Assembly: GCA_023512135.1 (NCBI GenBank)
Contig: JAIMAG010000019.1
Span: forward strand, 1-46,155
Length of the DNA: 46,155 nt
Direction: 5' to 3'
From: Terriglobia bacterium
GTDB lineage: Bacteria; Acidobacteriota; Terriglobia; Acidiferrales; UBA7541
This document shows, piece by piece, positions 34,778-46,155 of this stretch; position 1 is the stretch's first letter; each line of letters begins with the position of its first letter. The position numbers and the translations under genes were made by a program. The notes under the pieces are model-generated. The model was not told the DNA's origin. It saw nothing but the letters and a program-made list of their open reading frames with translations, and searched no databases.

Positions 34778-36137
34778 GGCCGCCTCCGTGCTGCGCGTGA
34801 CCGGCATGCACCGCACCGGGAGATTCGGGTGCACCCAGATGCGCCAGTGCGCCTTTCAGCCGGCTTTCGGAATCGAGCAGGAAATTGGCTGCGGTTGCCA
34901 CGCGTTCGCCGGGTTGCAGGCCGCTCTCGATGGCGGCGAAGCCTGCGGCGCGTGCGCGGACGGTCACGCGGCGCGGTTCGATGTAGCCGTTCCCTCGGTC
35001 TACGAACACGTACTGCAGGGTGCCGGTGTCGAGCACGGCATCTTCGGGTACGACGAGCTGGGTGCCCAACGAAACGTGCAACACCGCGTGGACGAACATG
35101 TCCGGTCGCAGCGTGAGATCCGGATTCGGGAACTCCATCCGCGCTTGCAGGGTTCGCGTTTTCGGATCCAGGTAGGGATAAAGGAACGTGATTTTGCCGC
35201 GCAGCGTGCGGGGCTGGCCGGCATAGGGAAATTCGATCGTCACGGGTTGACCTTCGCGCAGAAAGGGCAGTTCGTATTCATAGAATTCCGCCAGCACCCA
35301 GACCGTGGAAAGATCCACGATCGTGTACAGATCCATTTCCGGGTTCACGTAGCGGCCGTGGTGGTAGGCCATGCGGTCGGTCACAATGCCCGACACTGGC
35401 GAATAGATCGTCAGGGTGCGGCGAACTTCGCCGGTTTCTTCCAGCCGGCGGATGTCTTCTTCGCTCACATCCCACAGCCGCAGCCGTTCCCGGGCCGCGT
35501 GGACTAGCGAGCGGGCCCCGTTGCGAATTTCCGCGTAGGGTGCATCGTTCAACTGCTCCTGACCGCGAAGCGCCACCAGGTATTCGCGCTGGGTCGCGAC
35601 GAGCTCGGGACTGTAGATGGTGAACAGCGGCTCCCCTTTGCGCACCGGACGCCCGACAAAATCCACGTAGACGTGCTCGATGTAGCCGGTGACCTTCGTG
35701 TGGATGTGCGTGACCTTGGATTCGTCGAACGCCACCTTGCCCACGGTGCGGATTTCCTTGTGCAACGTGCGGCGCTCGGCAGCCACGTAGCGGACGCCGA
35801 TCAGTTGTTGCCGCTGAGGGGCGATGAAAATGGACGTCGGCGTAGTGGTTCCTTCGGTCGGCGCACCGCTGCCGGTCGCGGGGTGTGCACCGGGGTGGGC
35901 TTCCTTGCGCACGAGCTGCATGCTGCAGATCGGGCAGTTGCCGGGCCGGTCCGAGCGGTATTCGGGATGCATCGGGCAGTACCACACCTCGCTCGCCGAC
36001 GCCTCAGTGGACACTTCCTCGGGGGTGTGCCCGTGCCTTTCAGGCACAGTGAACCAGTCGAGAATCTCGCGGTGGTAGATGGCTCCCACAACGATCAGCA
36101 CGACGACGAGCACAATGGCAATCCTTTGCTTTCTCAT
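34770..36137 (-). CDS. cusB: CusB-like periplasmic adaptor with heavy-metal-binding domain
   Basis: About 455 residues of a membrane-fusion protein linking the RND pump to the outer-membrane channel. An N-terminal membrane anchor (RIAIVLVVVLIVVGAIY) is followed by a small Cys/Met metal-binding domain, WYCPMHPEYRSDRPGNCPIC with CSM (PF19335-type), then the lipoyl/barrel-sandwich and beta-barrel domains (VRYVAAERRTLHKEIRTVG, IHTKVTGYIEHVYVDFVG, GEPLFTIYSPELVATQREYL). The C-terminus is His-rich (VHAGHAQHGGG). The ATG at 36137 is preceded by GAGGA, and further upstream the frame overlaps the cusC 3' end without function. Gap to cusC is 7 bases. It probably receives metal and passes it to CusA, as in E. 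coli. Confidence 0.93.
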   Translation of the reverse strand: MRKQRIAIVLVVVLIVVGAIYHREILDWFTVPERHGHTPEEVSTEASASEVWYCPMHPEYRSDRPGNCPICSMQLVRKEAHPGAHPATGSGAPTEGTTTPTSIFIAPQRQQLIGVRYVAAERRTLHKEIRTVGKVAFDESKVTHIHTKVTGYIEHVYVDFVGRPVRKGEPLFTIYSPELVATQREYLVALRGQEQLNDAPYAEIRNGARSLVHAARERLRLWDVSEEDIRRLEETGEVRRTLTIYSPVSGIVTDRMAYHHGRYVNPEMDLYTIVDLSTVWVLAEFYEYELPFLREGQPVTIEFPYAGQPRTLRGKITFLYPYLDPKTRTLQARMEFPNPDLTLRPDMFVHAVLHVSLGTQLVVPEDAVLDTGTLQYVFVDRGNGYIEPRRVTVRARAAGFAAIESGLQPGERVATAANFLLDSESRLKGALAHLGAPESPGAVHAGHAQHGGGRD

Positions 36138-36144
36138 GGCGTCC

Positions 36145-37413
36145 TCACGGCAACAATTCCATCGCGGTGATTTCTTCCAGCCGCGCCAGCGCGGTCTGGT
36201 ACTTGGCCAGTTCGTTGTAGTATTCGATTTCGTAGTCAAGTACCGTGATGAAATTTGTGATCACGCTCAGGAAATCGAGCCGGCCGACCTGATAGGCGGC
36301 CAGCGCCGACTCCAGCGCCAGAGTGGACTGGGGCACGATGCCTTTCCGGTAGAGAGCCAGCAGTTGCTCGGAAGCGCGCGCCGTCAGATAGTGCTGCTGG
36401 ACCGCATAGAACAGCTCCGTGCGAATCGCTTCGCGCTGCTGCCGCGCCGCGGCCAGCGATGCCGCCGCTTCGTTCACGGCTTCGCGCTGCTTGCTTTTGT
36501 AGAAGACCGGAATGCGGATGCCGAACGCGATACCGTGCATGTCCGGCATCACGGGCCGTTGCTGGTACATGTAACGGATTTCGAAGTCCGGGTAGTACTC
36601 GCGTCGCGCCAGGAGCACCGCGTACTGCTCCTGTTCGATCCGTTCTTCTTGCTGGCGGATTTCCGGATTTTCCGCCACAGCGCGGTCGAGCAGCTCTTCG
36701 AGGGAGTAGAACAGCTCAGTTTTTTCCACCGGCGCCAGTGGGCCGAGCGGCGCATCCGGTGGCAGCAGTCGCAGGGTGTTCAGTCGCGCCACCAGCGTCT
36801 GCCGCTGCTGGCGGAGCACCGTCAGCCGCTGCAGAAAGCGGGAAACCTCCACCTGGGCGCGCAGCACATCCTGCTGCAAACCTTCTCCGACGCGATACTT
36901 TTCTTCCGCGATGCGCGCCAGCTTTTCGAGCAGAACCTTGTTCTGCTCGCTGATCGCGATGGCTCGCTCGGTGCCCCACAGCGCAAAATAGGCTTCCGCC
37001 ACTTCCGCGCGCAGCCGGCGTCGGAGCCCGTCGAGCGCCCACCGCTCGGCCTCTGCTTCTTGCGAAGCCAGCTGCCCCCGCAGCCGCAGCTTGCCCGGGT
37101 AGGGAATCTCTTCCCGGGCCTCGAAGAAGCGGAAACTCGACGGGTCTCCTCGCTGCACCCGGAAGGGCGCGGGGTCGCCCATCCAGCCGACCGCAACCAT
37201 CGGATCGGGCAGCGTGCGCGCCTGGGAAACCCGCGCCCGTTTTGCCTGTATGCTTTGCTCAGCGGCACGTAAGCTGGGGTGAACGCGTTCGACTTCCGCC
37301 TGCAACGCGCGGAGCGTAACCAGTTCGGCTTCGCCGGCTCCGGCACGTTCTTGAGCCGGTATCGCCGTGCCGGTGGCCAGGGCCAACAGCAGCACCAAGG
37401 ATACGGATTTCAT
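36145..37413 (-). CDS. cusC: CusC-like outer-membrane efflux channel (TolC family)
   Basis: A 422-residue outer-membrane factor. A cleavable signal peptide (MKSVSLVLLLALATGTAIPA) leads into two tandem OEP repeats. The first holds NPxL-like HPSLRAAEQSIQAKRARVSQARTLPDP with FFEAREEIPYPGKLRLRGQ; the second holds ENPEIRQQEERIEQEQYAVLLARREYYPDF. EYYPDF and ARREYYP are typical of metal-efflux TolC relatives. There is no lipid-attachment Cys after the signal, unlike E. coli CusC. It lies between the small Cys/His protein (90 bases upstream) and cusB (7 bases downstream) in one operon. Confidence 0.92.
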   Translation of the reverse strand: MKSVSLVLLLALATGTAIPAQERAGAGEAELVTLRALQAEVERVHPSLRAAEQSIQAKRARVSQARTLPDPMVAVGWMGDPAPFRVQRGDPSSFRFFEAREEIPYPGKLRLRGQLASQEAEAERWALDGLRRRLRAEVAEAYFALWGTERAIAISEQNKVLLEKLARIAEEKYRVGEGLQQDVLRAQVEVSRFLQRLTVLRQQRQTLVARLNTLRLLPPDAPLGPLAPVEKTELFYSLEELLDRAVAENPEIRQQEERIEQEQYAVLLARREYYPDFEIRYMYQQRPVMPDMHGIAFGIRIPVFYKSKQREAVNEAAASLAAARQQREAIRTELFYAVQQHYLTARASEQLLALYRKGIVPQSTLALESALAAYQVGRLDFLSVITNFITVLDYEIEYYNELAKYQTALARLEEITAMELLP

Positions 37414-37503
37414 AAGTCTCCTCTCTCTGCACTCACACGAAAATGGATTGGGCGCGCACCACCTCGTCGGCGCGCAGCGGGTGTGTGCTTCCGAAGAGAG
37501 GAG

Positions 37504-37881
37504 CTAGATCAGAAATACACAGAGGTGGGCCTGGAAATCGGAAGGCAAGACGCGAACCTGTGCAAGGGCCACCGGAGCCTGCGTGTGGCTCGCGGCAAGG
37601 CTCTCGCTGGCGGGGATGACCAGCGGAGCGGCGGCTGCCGTCTGCGGAGTGCTCGGCTCCTTGAACAGCGGTTGCGGCGCTGCTCGCAGCGCACAGCAGT
37701 CGTGTCCGGCGGGCGTCTCGAGCGTGGAAGTCGGCGCGGTCGCCGGCACAGTGTGGCATTCTGGCTGTGGCTGGCAGTCAGCCAGCAGATTAGCCACCAG
37801 CGCACAGGCCGAAACGGGCAGCGGCCCCGCTGCCAGCAGAGTCATCATGGCCGCCAGTGCTACCGCGCGCAGCATCGGCAT
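37504..37881 (-). CDS. Small secreted Cys/His protein heading the copper-efflux operon
   Basis: A 125-residue protein. Residues 1-26 are a signal peptide (MPMLRAVALAAMMTLLAAGP, then LPVSAC). The mature part has Cys/His clusters at DCQPQPECH and GHDCC, about 15-20 residues apart, then a low-complexity Ala/Pro tail and another Cys near the C-terminus. The spacing suits a small periplasmic metal-binding or metal-sensing role like CusF, but the sequence is not CusF-like, and the role is inferred only from position and cysteines. It starts 19 bases downstream of a TATACT box and has AAGGG before the ATG, so it is the first gene of the operon; the next gene, cusC, follows after 90 bases. Confidence 0.65.
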   Translation of the reverse strand: MPMLRAVALAAMMTLLAAGPLPVSACALVANLLADCQPQPECHTVPATAPTSTLETPAGHDCCALRAAPQPLFKEPSTPQTAAAAPLVIPASESLAASHTQAPVALAQVRVLPSDFQAHLCVFLI

Positions 37882-37936
37882 CCGTGCCCTTCGCTGCCTA
37901 GTATAGCAAAACGGAGACCAAAAAGATTGCCGATGC
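37872..37936. promoter_or_regulatory. Inverted repeat spanning the cus operon promoter
   Basis: GCATCGGCA (37872-37880) and TGCCGATGC (37928-37936) are perfect 9-base arms 47 bases apart that flank the minus-strand -10. The left arm overlaps the first codons of the small Cys/His gene. Could be a loop-forming operator pair, or chance. Confidence 0.25.
37900..37905 (-). promoter_or_regulatory. -10 box of the copper-efflux operon
   Basis: Minus strand TATACT, start near 37893, leader about 12 bases. There is no -35 at 17 bases, which fits a promoter needing an activator (MerR/CueR or response-regulator type), though no such site is recognised. The remaining 37906-38145 gap holds only the phoB leader. 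Confidence 0.5.
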
Positions 37937-38128
37937 CGTATCCGCTAACGCACAGATTCTGGCCGGGCTGCGTTGCAGCGACGGTACCACAGCGGCTGGA
38001 TCGGGCTTCGCTGCGGGAAATGACCGGCCGGCGGCCGGTGCGGTGTGTCCCGGTGCGCACTCCGCTTCGACTGCCGGGCAACACCCCCGGCTGAACTTGC
38101 CAGTCTTCCTGGTTTTCCGTTAATGTGC

Positions 38129-38141
38129 AGAAGAGTCTTCT
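38129..38141. promoter_or_regulatory. 13-bp palindrome at the phoB start
   Basis: AGAAGAGTCTTCT has perfect 6-base arms around a central G and ends four bases before the phoB ATG. It takes the place of a strong ribosome-binding site; AGAAGAG may itself be a weak one. Could be an operator or an mRNA hairpin. Confidence 0.3.
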
Positions 38142-38145
38142 TGTC

Positions 38146-38841
38146 ATGAAGCGAATTTTGATCATCGAAGACGACAAAGACATTGTCGAATTGATTCGCT
38201 ACAACCTCGAAAAAGAGCGGTTTCAGGTTTGCTGGGCCAGCGATGGACTGAGCGGGCTGGCCCAGATTCGTAAAGCGCCGCCCGATCTGCTGATTCTGGA
38301 CCTGATGCTGCCCAAGTTGCCTGGCCTGGAGGTCTGCCGCGAGGTTCGTCGCGATCCGTCGCTGAACCGGCTTCCGATCCTGATGCTGACGGCCCGGGGC
38401 GATGAAGCCGACCGCGTAGTCGGCCTGGAGCTGGGCGCGGATGATTACGTGACGAAACCATTCAGTCCACGCGAACTGGTCGCCCGTGTGCGCGCCTTGC
38501 TCCGGCGAACGGAGCCGGCCGGCGAAGCCGAAAAGCCCATTGCGGTCGGTGCTCTGGTGATCGATCCGGCGGCGTTCCGCGTGACCCGTGGCGGGAAGCC
38601 GGTGCCGTTGAGCACGCTGGAGTTTCGCCTGCTGTACTTTCTGGCCTCGCGGCCGAATCGGGTCTTTACGCGCGACCAGTTACTCGATGCCGTCTGGGGC
38701 ACCGAACGATTCGTCACGCCGCGCAGCGTAGACGTCTACATCCGACGGCTGCGGGAAAAGATCGAAGACGAGCCGGATGCGCCCACCTACCTGAAAACGG
38801 TGCGCGGCGCCGGCTACATGTTTGAGCTCCGTGCGGATTAA
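38146..38841 (+). CDS. phoB: PhoB-type phosphate response regulator
   Basis: A 231-residue OmpR/PhoB-family regulator. The receiver domain has the acidic pair E8-D9-D10, phosphoacceptor D52 in LILDLMLPK, and the conserved Lys in [13 protein letters not shown]. The C-terminal winged-helix domain has [18 protein letters not shown] and [17 protein letters not shown] with [12 protein letters not shown]. Ordered with phoR and phoU, this is the phosphate-starvation regulator. The ATG at 38146 is the family start; the frame runs 7 codons further up to 38125 without benefit. A tentative promoter is TTGCCA (38097-38102), 18 bases, TAATGT (38121-38126). It overlaps phoR by 11 bases at its end. Confidence 0.92.
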   Translation: MKRILIIEDDKDIVELIRYNLEKERFQVCWASDGLSGLAQIRKAPPDLLILDLMLPKLPGLEVCREVRRDPSLNRLPILMLTARGDEADRVVGLELGADDYVTKPFSPRELVARVRALLRRTEPAGEAEKPIAVGALVIDPAAFRVTRGGKPVPLSTLEFRLLYFLASRPNRVFTRDQLLDAVWGTERFVTPRSVDVYIRRLREKIEDEPDAPTYLKTVRGAGYMFELRAD

Positions 38842-40582
38842 CCTGTTCTGGAAACTAAGCCTGCCGTATCTGGCGCTGCTGGTCGCGCTGCTGGCCACGG
38901 TGGATTTCTACGCCCGACAGACTCTGCGACAGCAGTTGCTGCACGCGGGCACGACGCAACTGGAAACCCTGCTCCGGCTGGCCCGTGCCCAGCCGCCTGA
39001 TTTCGACCGCCCGGAAGCGCTTTCCCGATGGGTCACCTGGTTGGCAGCATCCGGTGCACGCGTCACCGTGATTGCTGCCGATGGCACCGTGCTCGCCGAT
39101 TCCCGGGAAGACTCGCGCTCGATGGGAAATCTTGCCGACCGGCCCGAAGTGCAGCAGGCGTTCGCTTCCGGCGAAGGCCGCACCGTGCGCTTCAGCACGA
39201 CCGCAAATCGCGAAATGCTGATTCTGGCCGCACGGTTTGACCGCCCCGGGCAGGCGCCCGTGGCGCTCCACCTGAGCATGCCGCTCGGCCAGATTCAGCA
39301 GGAGATGGCTGCCATTCGCCGTCAGCTCTGGACGGGGCTGCTCGCGGTGCTGGTGGTTGCAGGCGGCATCACCCTGTGGCTTTCGCGGCAGTTCGCGCGG
39401 CGGGTCGAGCGTCTGAAGGAGTTTTCCGCGCAGGTCGCCACGGGCGATTTCCGTTCTCTGCCCGTGCGTCGCCGGGGCGACGAACTGGACGCGCTGGCTC
39501 ACGACTGGAACGAAACGGCGCGACGGCTCGACCAGCTCGTTCAGGCGCTTACCGAGGAGCGCCGCCGCACCGAAGCGATTCTGGCCAGCATGGGGGAAGG
39601 TGTGGCGGTGGTAGATGCCGACTCTCGCATTGTGTTCTGCAATCACGCCTTCTGCAGCGCCGTGCAGTGGGGTCCGGAGCCGTGTGCGGGGCGCCCACTG
39701 GTGGAGGTCGTGCGGCAGGTGGAGCTGGTCTCGGCGGTCGAGCGGGCGCTGGCCGGACAGCAGGTGCGGATCGAAGAAGTCAGCCTTGGCAGCGTGCCGC
39801 AGCGGTTTTTTGCGGCCACAGCCACCCCCGTACGCGGCGGCGCGTCGCACGCGGCGGTGTTGGTGCTGCACGACATCACGGAATCGCGACGGCTGGAGCG
39901 GGTGCGGCGCGATTTCGTCGCAAACGTCTCCCACGAACTGAAAACTCCCTTGACCGCCATCCAGGGCTTTGCCGAGACACTGCTCAGCAGCGCTTCCGAG
40001 AACCCGGAAACTCGTCGCCGGTTTCTGGAAATCATTCGCGACCACGCCGTGCGCCTCGGGCGACTCACCGACGAACTGCTCACGCTCTCCTCGATCGAAG
40101 CTGGCAAGCTGGCTCTGGAGATGGTGCCCCTTGCCCCGGAACAGATTCTCGAACCCTGCCTGGAACTGACGCGGTTGCGCACGGCCGGCCGGCAGTTGGC
40201 CATTGCCGTGGAACGGCCCGACGAACTGCCCAACGTGCGCGGTGACCTGCAGCGCCTGCAGCAGGTGTTGCAGAACCTGCTGGACAATGCCGTGCAGTAC
40301 ACTCCGGATGGCGGACGCATCACCGTGCGCGTGTACCCCCGCGAGGGCGAAGTCGTCTTTGAAGTTGCCGACACGGGCATCGGCATCCCGGAAGCCGACC
40401 AGCCGCGCATCTTTGAGCGCTTCTATCGTGTGGACGCTGCCCGCTCCCGCGAAGTCGGTGGCACGGGCCTGGGTCTTTCCATTGCCAAACATCTGGTCGA
40501 AGCCCACGGCGGAAGGATCTGGGTGGAAAGCGAAGTCGGGCGCGGCTCACGGTTTTTCTTCACCGTTCCGGTCGTCCGCTAG
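38831..40582 (+). CDS. phoR: PhoR-type phosphate sensor histidine kinase
   Basis: About 583 residues. Two membrane spans ([19 protein letters not shown] and [17 protein letters not shown]) enclose a periplasmic loop of about 130 residues. The cytoplasmic part has HAMP, PAS and kinase domains: HAMP near [17 protein letters not shown] near [20 protein letters not shown]; the H-box [19 protein letters not shown]; the N-box [13 protein letters not shown]; and G-boxes [10 protein letters not shown] and [15 protein letters not shown]. It phosphorylates PhoB. GTG at 38831, following the overlapping phoB stop, is preferred over TTG at 38822; both are in the same frame. The large periplasmic loop is more than in E. 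coli PhoR, which has none, and resembles the Bacillus type. Confidence 0.92.
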   Translation: MRINLFWKLSLPYLALLVALLATVDFYARQTLRQQLLHAGTTQLETLLRLARAQPPDFDRPEALSRWVTWLAASGARVTVIAADGTVLADSREDSRSMGNLADRPEVQQAFASGEGRTVRFSTTANREMLILAARFDRPGQAPVALHLSMPLGQIQQEMAAIRRQLWTGLLAVLVVAGGITLWLSRQFARRVERLKEFSAQVATGDFRSLPVRRRGDELDALAHDWNETARRLDQLVQALTEERRRTEAILASMGEGVAVVDADSRIVFCNHAFCSAVQWGPEPCAGRPLVEVVRQVELVSAVERALAGQQVRIEEVSLGSVPQRFFAATATPVRGGASHAAVLVLHDITESRRLERVRRDFVANVSHELKTPLTAIQGFAETLLSSASENPETRRRFLEIIRDHAVRLGRLTDELLTLSSIEAGKLALEMVPLAPEQILEPCLELTRLRTAGRQLAIAVERPDELPNVRGDLQRLQQVLQNLLDNAVQYTPDGGRITVRVYPREGEVVFEVADTGIGIPEADQPRIFERFYRVDAARSREVGGTGLGLSIAKHLVEAHGGRIWVESEVGRGSRFFFTVPVVR

Positions 40583-40790
40583 CCACCGGCGACGTTTCTT
40601 GGAAATTTATCCCGCATTCATTTCTGTGTAATCCGACACCGCCACAGTGAGGTTGTGGAAGCCGCTTTGTATCTGGGTGTGGGCGTGCTGGTCGTGGCTG
40701 CGGCACTGCTCGCGGCCAGCGGGCTGCGGTCTGACCACCCCAATCACAGCTTCCTGCTGTACTTGCTGAGCACTCTGGAAAGGAGCCCCG

Positions 40791-41510
40791 ATGGCGACAT
40801 CCCCAGCCACAAACCCGACCACCGTTCCACAGAACGCACTGGTGAACTATCTGATTTCCATGGCCCGCACCGTGGAAGTCACCGTGAGCGCCGCACTGGA
40901 TGCGTTGCTCGAGAGGAATCCGCGCCTGGCCAGCCAGGTCTTCCTGGCCGAGCCCGGCATCAACGAGATGGAAATCCTGATTGACGAACACGCTGTGCGC
41001 CTGCTGAGCCGTTCGGGCCTGGCCGAAACCGATGTCCGCCTGGTCGTGGCCACCATCAAAATCAACAACGATCTGGAACGGATGGGCGACCTGGCCGTGA
41101 ACATCGCCCAGCGGGTGGTCTCCTTGGCGCAGATGCCCTCGGAATCGGTTCCCGAAGAACTGGTGCCGATGACTGCGGCTGTCCGCGCGATGATGCACAA
41201 GAGCCTGGGAGCGCTGACGGCCCGAAACCCGGACCTGGCCGGGGAAGTCCTGGCCAGCGACGAGGTAGTGGATCGCTACCGCGACCAGATCTTCGACCGG
41301 TTGCTGCGCACCCTCGCTGTTGCCCCGGCCCAGGCCCCCGCCGGCCTGCAGTTTGCGCTGGCGGCACGACATCTGGAGCGGATCGCCGATCACGCCACCA
41401 ACATCGCCGAAGACGTCCTCTTCTGGCTGCGCGGATTGGAAGTGCGCCACGGGCGTGGGCGCACCCTGAACCTGCGCGGTGCCCCTGCCGAAGCGGAACC
41501 GGCCGTGTAA
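40791..41510 (+). CDS. phoU: PhoU-type phosphate regulon protein
   Basis: A 239-residue protein with the two PhoU repeats that form a helical bundle: KINNDLERMGDLAVNIAQR in the first and ARHLERIADHATNIAEDVLFW in the second, each with the metal-binding E/D-rich signature. PhoU represses the pho regulon and controls PhoR via the Pst transporter. The ATG at 40791 has AAAGGAG eight bases upstream. The pst transporter genes that usually adjoin it are not in the window; phoU is separated from phoR by 208 bases, which may contain a promoter, so it need not be co-transcribed. Confidence 0.92.
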   Translation: MATSPATNPTTVPQNALVNYLISMARTVEVTVSAALDALLERNPRLASQVFLAEPGINEMEILIDEHAVRLLSRSGLAETDVRLVVATIKINNDLERMGDLAVNIAQRVVSLAQMPSESVPEELVPMTAAVRAMMHKSLGALTARNPDLAGEVLASDEVVDRYRDQIFDRLLRTLAVAPAQAPAGLQFALAARHLERIADHATNIAEDVLFWLRGLEVRHGRGRTLNLRGAPAEAEPAV

Positions 41511-41626
41511 CCGAGAATTTACCTGCCCGTGATGTGGCATTGAATCGCAGGGGCTAGCGTGGTCGCGAATTCCAAACAGATCCGATGTGGTCAACGCCAA
41601 ATTTCTGCGAAAGGAGCAGAAGGAAC

Positions 41627-46155
<4,529 letters not shown>

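Noticed and set aside
40655-40984. Small membrane protein between phoR and phoU
   Set aside because: A single hydrophobic helix is encoded from GTG 40655, but the frame runs 190 bases into phoU and has no proper stop or ribosome-binding site.

Overview
The window is almost entirely one GC-rich bacterial chromosome segment, most likely from an Acidobacteriota genome. The evidence is an Oar/TonB-dependent-receptor-like outer-membrane protein with an N-terminal carboxypeptidase-regulatory-like domain (41627 onward), an SMC protein with a long low-complexity insert in its N-terminal head that I recall from acidobacterial SMC proteins, and a stand-alone Fis-type helix-turn-helix protein. No CRISPR array, insertion sequence, phage or rRNA operon is visible. 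Genes are densely packed housekeeping genes with clear Shine-Dalgarno sites and several GTG/TTG starts.

Layout. 1-6103 (+): an operon yicC(partial)-gmk-rpoZ-coaBC-udg-priA, an order widespread in bacteria but with a family-4 uracil-DNA glycosylase between coaBC and priA. 6112-7414 (-): an M50/site-2-protease-like membrane peptidase and an HU protein. 7678-8232 (+): dcd, divergent from HU, with two opposed promoters whose -35 boxes overlap. 8258-9625 (-): a nitroreductase and an SDR oxidoreductase. 9853-11160 (+): an exported TPR protein with a near-consensus promoter. 11235-16344 (-): a Fis-like protein, purC and smc. 16689-23229 (+): cysS, a class-III aminotransferase, a YraN nuclease-fold protein, galT and sppA. 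23231-24202 (-): a membrane HD-GYP-like phosphodiesterase with an altered GYP motif. Then tRNA-Cys(GCA), an M20 peptidase (+), a small unknown protein and an MscS channel (-), a small Tat-like exported coiled-coil protein and a leucine-dehydrogenase-like enzyme (+), tRNA-Arg(CCG), and a polytopic membrane protein (+).

31496-37881 (-) is a complete Cu(I)/Ag(I) efflux operon. It reads, in transcription order, a small secreted Cys/His protein, a CusC-like outer-membrane channel, a CusB-like adaptor with a heavy-metal-binding domain, and a CusA-like RND pump that keeps the three methionines of the CusA metal site. 38146-41510 (+) is phoB-phoR-phoU without adjacent pst transporter genes. 41627-~45214 (+) is the outer-membrane receptor, cut off at its 3' end.

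The last ~950 bases do not belong to the same genome. At about 45199-45214 the receptor gene runs, through a short stretch readable as either protein, into an antisense fragment of an actinobacterial-type PknG kinase (to about 45406). That switches again at about 45407-45423 into a markedly AT-richer partial gene for a polytopic membrane protein of Firmicutes type. I read this as a metagenome-assembly (or library) chimera of three sources, not a natural fusion. It is the most important caution for anyone using this window.

I did not find a convincing undescribed multi-gene system. The points that most merit a second look are the chimeric end, the overlapping HU/dcd promoters, the small Cys-rich protein heading the copper-efflux operon, the atypical HD-GYP protein and several promoter-embedded palindromes.
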